Assembly (NCBI GenBank): GCA_015499995.1
Contig: JADNRV010000379.1
Location: 1 to 42,411, forward strand
DNA: 42,411 nt
From: Flammula alnicola
Taxonomy: Eukaryota; Basidiomycota; Agaricomycetes; Agaricales; Strophariaceae
Reading direction: 5' to 3'
Shown here: positions 33,827 to 42,411 of the stretch, piece after piece
How the letters are laid out: each line of letters begins with the position of its first letter
How positions within the stretch are numbered: position 1 is the first letter of the stretch
Notes under the pieces: generated by a model
Databases searched by the model: none
Told to the model about the DNA's origin: nothing
The model's input: only the letters and a program-made list of their open reading frames with translations
Position numbers and translations under genes: made by a program

Positions 33827-35795
33827 ATGGCAGTTAGTAGTGCGGAAATCCATGAAAGGGCAGGTATAACCCTCAAAATAGTTGTTGTCGGTGGGAATAT
33901 CGCAGGTGATTGTCGCGCAGGGCCGAGTACGAAATAGAGGCTGATTGGCTGCTAACAGGTCTTGCTGTCGCCTACGCCTTGAAGCGCGCTGGCCACGACA
34001 TTGTCGTCGTCGAAACGTCGGATGGAAAATACAAGGTCGGTCCTCCTTGAGCCTTGCAGTCCTTTTGATATCGAATGTTGCCCCAGAGCCATGGAGGACT
34101 TCAGTAAGCTCGGCCTCTATGCGAAGACACCGGGTCGACTTCGCTGACGTCCTCTTCGTGGCAGATCACCACCCAACATGACCAAGATATTGTATCGCTG
34201 GGGTCTTGGGCCGCTACTCGAACGATTGATGCACAAATGCGCACTGATGGTTTTTCGAAACGGTAGATGCGGATGTGGCGTATATAACTGACCTGTTGCT
34301 CAAAGCGATTTGTAGGAGGGACGAATGATATGCTTGGTGATATCAAGACGGACAAAGACTTTCTCGAGGATCTACTTGCTGAATTTCTTTTCGTCCAGGT
34401 AAGTCTTTTAACGTGGTACGTATCTTAATGTGCAGGCTCATTGTTAAACCTCAGCATCAAGAACTTCAAGATATGCTCTACAGTTTGGCTTCCGAGGAAG
34501 GAATACCCATCTCCTTTGGAGCAATGGTCACAGACGTCCAGAGGTCCCCTGAAAACGCCAGAGTGATACTTGACAATGGTCAAACGTTAACCGCCGATTT
34601 CGTCATCGCTGCAGACGGTTTCAATAGCTTCTTACGACCTATTGTCACCGGGGTACCAGACGAGCAGGCTAAGACGCCGTCGGAAAAGCATCTTCATATG
34701 ACGTTCCTGTTGCCAGTGGAGCTCCTTAACGAAGACGATGACTTGAAATCCCTCATGAAAATGACCACCGTAAATCTTTGACATTGATTCTCCGTCATAT
34801 TGACTCAATCAACCTACTTTCTAGTGGCCATTGTGGCCGGGATCTGGCTATATCATCCATATGAACCTGACTGTGAGTTTTCGACCTTCTGAGCCGATCA
34901 ATGATTGATTGTGTTAATTATATCAGACTGGAGGTAAATTTATAACTGGAACCCTGACGTATACCTGGGAGCGAGAGATCCTTCCTGAGGACGAAGTCTG
35001 GACTGAACGTCCTATCGAATATTATCAGCTTGATATGGACAGGTTTGAACCTAGGCACGTATACAAACATGTTGTTTTTCCCCCCTTCGGCGCTCGGCGC
35101 TAATGGAACGTCTTGCAGACTACGAAAAGTCATTGAACTAGTCAAGACAGTATCAGCACGAATCGTTATGACCAGACCAGTACCCGAAGACTTGGTCTGT
35201 GATCAGTCAAAAATCGTCCTTATCGGAGAAGCTGCCCACCCTTTGCTGGTAATCAAATTTTCCATGCATTTCGAGACGTTCTGACCGAATCTTCTCTGCA
35301 GCCTGGAGGCAATCACTGCACGGCGCTCACAATCGAAGACGCAGAGACGCTGCGCTGCCTCTTCTCGCGGATACAGCACCGCGACCAGATTTCCCAATTC
35401 CTGACAGCGTATGAAGAAATCAGGCAACCGCGCTGTGCGTTCGCGATCGAGTACGACAGTGGCTTCCACAAGATGATGCGATGTCCAGCCGGTCCGGAAC
35501 AAGTGGCTAGGGATGAGGTTCTGAGACAGGCCATGATACACGGAGACTGGGATATGGACGAGACTTCTTTCAGGGCGGTCTGGGGGACGAGCTCACGATG
35601 TACGCTTATGATGCGACTGAGCAAGTGGATGATTGGTGGACCCAGTGGGGCTCGTTGATGACGCGGAAGGACCACAAGCCGCAGGACGAGTCGACTCCCA
35701 CAGGAACTGTAACACCGGTACCATCAATCCCAGGACTGCACCGGGTATCATACCAGTCTCCAGCGCATGACACTGACCACGCCGAGTTCCAATAA
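33827..35795 (+). CDS. FAD-dependent monooxygenase copy 2, with late frameshift
   Basis: The exon pattern mirrors copy 1: 33827-33905, 33959-34035, 34087-34103, 34165-34262, 34316-34398, 34455-34769, 34825-34872, 34927-35054, 35119-35248, 35302 onward. Exons 2, 3, 4, 5, 7 and 9 have identical lengths in the two genes. Conserved pieces include SPPNMTKILYRWGLGPLL, AADGFNSFLR and IGEAAHPLL. Three oddities stand out. The FAD motif reads GGNIAG, with Asn24 where copy 1 has the second glycine. Intron 8 starts with GC rather than GT. A run of five G at 35582-35586 is one short, so the frame ends at 35658, although the homologous tail (DELTMYAYDATEQVDDWW) continues in another frame to 35795. It may be a decaying gene, a shortened enzyme or a consensus error. 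Flavin binding is doubtful if Asn24 is real. Confidence 0.8.
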
Positions 35796-36750
35796 CCCGC
35801 TTAATCTGTCTTCACGATCTCCCTCTAGTATTTGGGTAACACTTACTTATCATTCTTATCATAATGGCCGTGTGCATCAGGTTGTAAAGCCTAAAGCGCG
35901 TAAGTAGTTGAACGTCATAGTGTATACCCGAAAAGCCCGAGCCCCTTGATGTATAAAATACATATGTTGTATGTATCTTTATCCTACCCAGAGTGATTGA
36001 GACAGCTTTAAGATTTACCGTGATTGACCGGACGTATAGTTCGCACTTAAGAATACTAAATAGATAAATAGCGTACGCGTTCGAAAGAGAAAGATTATGT
36101 ACCGCTGCCTAAACATTTCTGCCACTATTACTTTACCCTACTTGACAGTGTTATGTGAAGGAGAAAATATTTCGCACTCGGAACTCTGATCAAGTTGATG
36201 AGGACATTCTGTTCAGAAAATGAAGCACTATAAGGTCTCGAAAAGAAAATACGTGGGCGCTAGGCCCGCGCATGACACTAGACAGGTTTAGCAGACTCAG
36301 AATTCTAGAAGATGGTCCACTGACCAGAGTTCTGCCGGACTCGGAAGTTCAGTCCAACTTCTTTAATTCTCATTTCGAGTTTCCATCTTCAAGTTCCAAA
36401 TTTTAATTCATGAAAGTCCTTCTATTCATCGTAGCATTTAAGAGATACAAAGTCATAACTAATGTGTGATGTGAGTGATATGCGTAGACTACAAATGATG
36501 GATATATGAGAGAAAAGAGAGACGTGTCGTTATCGGTTATCGTTGTGGATGTGTGTAGGTGTCGCAATCGTGAACGGCATGCCATAGTAGGGTATATGGC
36601 GGAGGAATGAACGAAGGAGTAATACAGTACTTGGTGTTGAGTCGAGAATGAGGAAAAGGAGAGAAAAAGAAAAAGAATAAAGGAAGGAATAAGTAAAGAA
36701 AGAAAAAAGAAAGGAAGGGAAAGGAAAGGCAAAGCAGGTCGTCAGGCACT
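35796..36750. other. 3'-3' intergenic region with long polypurine tract
   Basis: 955 bp between convergent genes, with no coding sequence recognised. From about 36645 to 36735 the plus strand is nearly all purine, in GGAAAAGGAGAGAAAAAG style. On the minus strand, this gives a pyrimidine-rich 3' untranslated region directly after the transporter stop codon. Confidence 0.6.
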
Positions 36751-39700
36751 TCACTCCCCAACCCACTCGCCGCCACTAGCCAGCGTAGCGAACACGCCCT
36801 TCATCTCCATCAACTCCTCATACGTCCCTTGCTCCCGCACCTCCCCCTCATGGAGCACCACAATGCGATCACACATCCGCATAACCTGCATCTTATGCGT
36901 CACCATCACTGTCGTCCGCCTCTCCTCCCCCTTTGCAAGCCCCGCGATCGTCTCGAGCACCGCCACCTGGTTCTCGGCATCCAGCGCGGATGTGCATTCG
37001 TCCAGAATGAGGACGCGTGCGGGGCGGGCGAGCGCACGCGCTATTTGTAGACGCTGCGCCTGCCCCCCTGAGATGAGCGCGGCGTTCTCGCCGACCATGG
37101 TGTCGTACCCCTGCGGCAGGCCCATGATGAACTCGTGCACGTTGGCCTTCTTCGCCGCGCGCCGCACATCCACCTCGTCGACCCATCTCGCTTCAGTGGT
37201 GCCATCCTCCTCCGCTGCACTGGCGCCGGCGCCCAACGTGTCCGACCCGTACCGGATATTCTCCGCGATCGTCGCATCGAACAGGTTCGGCGTCTGGCTG
37301 ACCACACTAACATGTTCCCTTAGATGGCGCACATCGACATCCGCCAACCGTGCCGCGCCCAGCTCTATATACCCCTGCGTCGGCTCGTAGAGCCTTTGCA
37401 GGAGCGCAGCGAGGGTGGATTTGCCGGAACCCGACGCACCGACGATGGCGACGCACTCGCCCGAGGCGATGGTGAGGTTGACGTCCTTGAGGACGGACGC
37501 GTCAGGGCGCTCGGGATAGGCAAAATCGACGTGGGTAAAGGTGATGTCCGAGTTCGATGTGGGGGAGGAGAGGTCGGGCAGGAGCTTGCCGTGCGATTCG
37601 TCCGTGTCCATGTCGAGGCTCATGAGCTTGTGGAAGTCGGATGTGGCTTGGACGGACTTGGCGATCTTCTCGGCTGTTGAAAGATAATCATTACATCGTC
37701 AGTAAAACAATCCTCGCAAGTTTGAATAGAATAAAGGGAAGACTCACTGAAAGCCATCAACTGCGACCCAATCGTGACCGAAAACACCACCAAGTTCAAC
37801 ACTTCGACCATCTGGAGATACGTGTACTGGCCGCGCGCAATCAGGATGGCGCCGATGTAGAACAACAGCGCCTCGGCGAGGTAAATCAAGCCCGAGGCAA
37901 CACCGTACGTGCACCCCTCGACAAACGCGCCGCGCACACCAGTAGAGAGGGCCTTATCCGTGGCAACATCGAACTGCTTCTGGAAAACAGGCTCGAACGC
38001 CATACAGCGTATCCCGCGAACGTTAATAATTGCCTGTAACGAATTACAATAAGTAAAACAGAAAAGGTAAAACCAAACAAAACCAAAAAAACACACCTCA
38101 TAATACCCCCTCGCAACCTCCTCCCGCGCCCTCTTATTCCGCACCTCACATCGTGCCACCAACCGCGTCTGCACCGCCATAGTAATCGCAAACACCGGCG
38201 CGATCGCAAACCCCGCAAGCGTCAACTGCCATCCGCGCACCATCGCCCACGTCAGCCCCACGCCCAGCATCGCCGCCACCACAAAGAACTGGCCCCACAC
38301 AACCGAGATCAAATTCCTTGCATCGTCCCCGTCCCGCACGAGGATCTGCACGAGGCGCGCGGGGGCGTTCGCGGGGCGGTCGAACCACTTCTTGTCCTGC
38401 GCCAGGACGCGGCGCAGCGAGAGGCCGCGGATCCGGGTGGTCCAGAGCATCCCGCACGTCTCCATCACGAAGTACTTGCTGCCTAGCAGCAGGCCGTCCA
38501 GGGCAGCGATACCAAGGACGATGCCCCCGAATTTGTTGATTGCGTGTGTGTCCTGGGCCCCAGAGGAGACTTCGAAGAGTAAGCGCGAGAGGAGGAAGGA
38601 GAATATGGGCGTCATCGCGCCGGAGAGCCCGGAGATGAGGAGCCCGAGGAAGAGGAGCGGTTTGTGTGGGATCGTCGGGAGGATGCGCCGCATGAGTGCG
38701 AAGAAGGGCGGGCGCTCAGTGTCGTCGAGGTCTTCTGTGGCCTGTTCTGTTTGCGTTTGCGTGTTGTTCGCCGAGGGAGATGATGGGGTGGTCCGGCGTC
38801 TCCTGAACCTGGACTTCTTGATCTGGCCTTCCTCCGTAACAGCCTGCTCATCCCATCCCCGCCTCTCTCTCCTCTCCCGGCCCTGGCGTGCAGTAAAAGC
38901 GCTCCTCGCCATTGTGCTCTTCTCTTTATCAAAGTCTTCTTCGTCTTGTTCGTCCACAAATTCAAACCCATCCTCGTCCTTCCACCCATACCCCCACTTC
39001 GTCGACCGCCGCTCCTTCTCGACGACAGTGACAGTGCTGGTCGGGCTCGTAGGCGTGAACGGCAGACTGTATCTCCTGCTAGTCAAATCCTTCCTGTCCA
39101 GCCTATCCTCGCCAGCGGGGGAGGTGATGGCGATCTGGATACTCGACGGCCTGCGCTTCCTCCTCTGTCCGTCCTCGGAGGTATTATTGGCGTTGGCGTT
39201 GGTGTTGTAGTTCCTCGTCAACCGGTTATTATTAACATGCGACGCAGGCAGCGCAGCGCCACTCCTAACCCCCGTCAAATCAGCCACGACCTCGAACATC
39301 CAGTTCCCAAAGGTCAAGGGGCGGATCGCGAGGCTCTGGTGCTGCGGCATCGGGGTGGCCGACCTCTTGTGTTGTTGTTCCTCGTGTTCATCGTCGTCGA
39401 CTTGGTTATCGGTGGCGTCGTCGTCCAATGCAGGAAGGGGGGCAGGCGAAGGCGCCTCAGGGACGTCCTTCTCCGGCAAATACCCCCCAGTCGCCATCTG
39501 CGCCTCCATCATCTTCCGAAACTCTCCTCCATCCACGTCCTCCGTCTCTTCCTCCCCTCCCTTGACCCCCACAACTTCCAAATCCCCCCGATACCCCTGC
39601 TCCACCACTCGTCCGCCTTTCAATACGTACACGAAATCCCCAGATTCAATCTGGGATAAATCATGCGTGATAACGACCGTCGTAAGGTTGCGGCGCCACG

Positions 39701-41799
39701 CTTTGAGGGCCGCGAAGACGAGCAGGCGTGTGGTGTGGTCGAGCGCTGAGGTGGCTTCGTCTGTTATATAGGTTGTGCATATTAGTTTTGGAGTTCTTGG
39801 AGGAGAAGAGAGAAAGACTTGCCCAAAACCAACACCCTTGGATTCCTCAACCGCGCCCGCGCAATCGCCAACCGCTGCCTCTGCCCCCCGCTCAGCCCAA
39901 TGCCCGCGCCAGCGCCGTTTGCGCCGCCAGCAAGGGGCGTGTCGTACCCCTGAGGCAGGTCCCGGATGAACGTGTGCAGGAGGGCCGCGCGGCATGCGTC
40001 TTCGACTTTTTGTCTCTTCGCCTCTTCCGTTTGTGAGCCGCCGGTGTTGTCGGAATCGGAAAAGCCTAGGGCAACGTTGTCGAATACCGACTTGCCATCC
40101 AGTACCACAACCCCGGCCCCACCCGCCTGGCCCACGCCCCCACCCACTCCCTCACCCACTCCCGATCCAAGAACCGCACATCCTGCTCGTCAATCGCCAC
40201 CATCCCCGCATCCCCGCGAGCCTCGTCCAGCGTGTACATGCCCAAAAGCAACTGCGCTACCGTGCTCTTACCCGACCCCGACCCCCCGACGATGAACGTC
40301 GTCTCTTGCGCAGGGAGGAATAAGGAGACGTTAGAGAGCACAGGGATGGAGGGACGCGAGGGGTAGGCGAAGGAGACGTTGTAGAGCGCGAGCTCGCCGG
40401 TGCATTTGGGCGGCGTGATTTTGCGCAGGGTGCGTGGCGATTTCGTGTGCGTTGTCGGCGTCGTTGGAGTGGTAGGAGTCGGAGGAACAGCAGGAGTTTC
40501 ATCCCCCACAAGCCCCACCAGCGCGCGCATCGCTTCCTTCCCCTTCGCGAGCACAATCACCTGCGGGACGCACATCTGCAAATTGCTCGTCGCAATCAGG
40601 CATGCCCAAAACACCGCCATTACATCGCCCGCGCTAACGCGCCCCTCACGCACGAGCTTCGCGCCGAACCAGAAACCCTGCACGAACATCGCCATCATCA
40701 CGAATTGCGCCAGACCGCTGGTCAGACCCCAGACGGTGTTGAGCTTCCGCGCCTGGGTTCTTAGGGTGGAAAAGATACGTTGTGCCCGCAGCAGCTCAGA
40801 GGGGGCCGCGTTGAATGCCTTGACGGTGGCGATCGCACTAGCAGCGCGCTCGATGAGGGTGGCAGCGATCGCCGTTTCCTGGCGCTCCGCGTGTAAGAGT
40901 GGGCCGGCGATGCCTTGGGAAAACCCCTGGATGACCATGAGGAGGGGGACAGCGGAGAGGATGACGAAGTTAGTTGGTAGGAGCGCAGGAAGGCGAGGAG
41001 GAGGCAGGCGACGCAGGTAGTAAGGTATTGGATGATGGTGCCGGAAGCGAGAGAGGAGGCGTTGCGCACGTCGTCTGTTTCTCTGTCAAGGGTGTTAGAT
41101 ATGATATGATAAGAAAGGAAGAGAGAAAATATACCTAGAGAACTTGGCCATCAACCCCGCAGCGCCAACAACGCCCTCCCCTCTGCGGCGCCATCTTCGC
41201 TATTGCCCATATGCAAATCAAACCATACCATATCCTTCCGTGTCACACTTGCATAAACCCTCCTCCTCACAGCCATAACATTGATCTCCCCCACCCATAT
41301 CCAAAGACACGACGTCAGGCTCCCCAACGCCAACGAGCCGACCGCGAGGCCCACGAGCTCCAGCGCGGCCATGCCGACGCCGTGCATCAGGGCGTCTTTC
41401 GCGGACTGCGGGGGGTTGGGGGTCAAGGGTATTGGGCAAAGGAGTCAAAGGCCTGCCCAACGACGTAGGTCATGAAAGGCGCGATGCCGCCGGCGATGAT
41501 GGAGGAGAAGACGGCGGGGAGGAGGAGGAGAAGGAGGTGGCGCCGTGGGATGAGGGAAAAGAGGAGGCGGATGGAGGGTGTGGGCCCGATGGGTTGTGTT
41601 GATGCTGATTGAGGAGGAGGGGAGGTGGATATGGGAGGAAGGGGTGTCGCGTCGCGGTGCTTGATATCCGTGGTAGTTGTAGTGGTGGACTGCGAGTCGA
41701 TGGACGCGCGGGGGAGATGTTGAGTTCGTACACCAGCTCTTGCTCATCGTGCTGGTGGTTCATGTTCTGTGGTGTGGCAGTAGAGCTTCGCATTGTCAT
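36751..41799 (-). CDS. STE6: full-size ABC transporter, STE6-like (a-factor exporter type)
   Basis: Six exons: 41799-41734, 41689-41135, 41082-39823, 39760-38097, 38033-37748, 37673-36751. The order is TMD1, NBD1, linker, TMD2, NBD2. NBD1 has Walker A GGSGSGKST, signature LSGGQRQR and Walker B VLVLDEATSALD, the last split by a GC-AG intron at 39822. NBD2 has GASGSGKST, SGGQAQRLQIARAL and VLILDECTSALD. A charged linker of about 250 residues holds LAIRPLTFGNWMFEVVADL. Exons total 4754 nt. Conserved sequence continues across four single-base gaps (near 41428, 41179, 40968 and 40139); allowing for these gives 1585 residues. Family knowledge: Ste6 exports prenylated mating pheromone across the plasma membrane. 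The STE6 assignment rests on general architecture and the remembered style of fungal homologs, so a multidrug exporter of the same class remains possible. Confidence 0.75.
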
Positions 41800-42411
41800 C
41801 GTTGAAAGTGATTATGTCGTCGTGAGTAGTACGTAGCCGCAAGCAGCAGCGGAGGCGAAGAGAACGAAGAAAGAGCGCAAGCAAGAAAGGGAAAGAAACG
41901 AAGAAAGTCGGGATCCCTCCCCTGTCCGTTTTTCTTTTTGTTGCCCATCCTCGTAGAATTCACAATGGCCTCTGCACTATTGTCTTGTCAATGCCGCCTA
42001 TTGTCTTGTTGTTGGCCTTTGTTTGGCTACCTCGCGTGTGGGAACGATACCGTTCTTATTGTCTTCCCGTCCGCTTTTGGGAATTCCCCTCCATCCGTTA
42101 CGGGAGGACAATGCGCATGGGATGAGAAGGACCCTTGGGTAAGGGGATAGATATCCGTTATGGTATGTTCTTCCTTTCGCTGGGGGTCCTCGAGGCAAGA
42201 CAAAGAACCGCGTTTGTTTGGCTGCCAAAGGGCGTTGACCAAATATTTGCACAGCCACCACGCGATTGTTTGGTGCCTGATGTCAACAACGCAGGCGCCC
42301 GGTGAAAGTCGGTTCTGTGGCTCGAATAAATGCGAGTTAGCGTAGGGACTCCAAAGCATGACCAATATACGCACTGTCTGCGAAGTAGTGTCCTGTGAAG
42401 GGGAGGCTTTT
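41800..42411. other. upstream region of STE6-like gene; right edge
   Basis: No gene recognised. From about 41851 to 41910 the plus strand is purine-rich, so the transporter has a CT-rich tract about 50 to 110 bp before its ATG, a common fungal promoter feature. Frames at 41938-42374 look like chance. Confidence 0.5.

Noticed and set aside
37620..39995. single 791-codon protein on the minus strand
   Set aside because: It reads through two introns (38034-38096 and 37674-37747) and starts out of frame inside NBD1. The transporter model explains the sequence better.
38392..40323. long plus-strand frames opposite the transporter
   Set aside because: They are GC-rich mirror frames of the transporter coding strand, without start context or domains.

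Overview
The window looks like nuclear DNA of an agaricomycete (mushroom-forming basidiomycete). Nearly every recognisable gene is cut by many short introns of roughly 45 to 70 bp. Several products are typical of this group: an ERT1/AcuK-type zinc-cluster regulator, a CaaX-type mating pheromone precursor, F-box/LRR-like proteins and proline-rich orphan proteins. All exon boundaries below were derived by hand from splice signals and reading-frame continuity. No database search was run.

Layout from left to right. YTM1 (627-2092, minus) faces an F-box-like gene (2523-3775, plus) across a promoter region holding two copies of a CACGTG/GAAAAATT module. A decayed tandem copy of the F-box gene follows (about 3948-4664). 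An orphan five-exon gene (4714-6206, minus) comes next. A 581-bp non-autonomous Mutator-like element (7552-8132) with long inverted repeats and a 9-bp target duplication lies just upstream of ERT1 (8279-10442, plus). Two small, easily missed minus-strand genes follow: PCC1, a KEOPS subunit (10765-11172), and a 56-residue pheromone precursor with two tandem peptide units and a terminal CVVA (11751-11921). The interval from 12 to 18.7 kb is gene-poor and holds one proline-rich orphan gene (14505-15204).

Next come a Gfo/Idh/MocA oxidoreductase (18695-20069, minus), a 17-exon GH1 beta-glucosidase (20527-23316, plus), a kinase-like gene (24460-25746, plus), an orphan gene (27423-28290, plus), a J-domain-like/NFKBIL1-like gene (28608-29732, minus) and a small single-pass membrane protein candidate (30308-30604, minus). 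Two tandem FAD monooxygenase genes with matching exon structures (31124-33052 and 33827-35795) lead to a full-size STE6-like ABC transporter (36751-41799, minus).

The most interesting theme is mating. A prenylated-pheromone precursor and a candidate pheromone exporter lie about 25 kb apart. No convincing STE3-type receptor was found. The transporter reads as a full protein only if four single-base gaps are allowed, and the second monooxygenase needs one. Most of these fall in G or C runs, so consensus errors and real decay both have to be considered.
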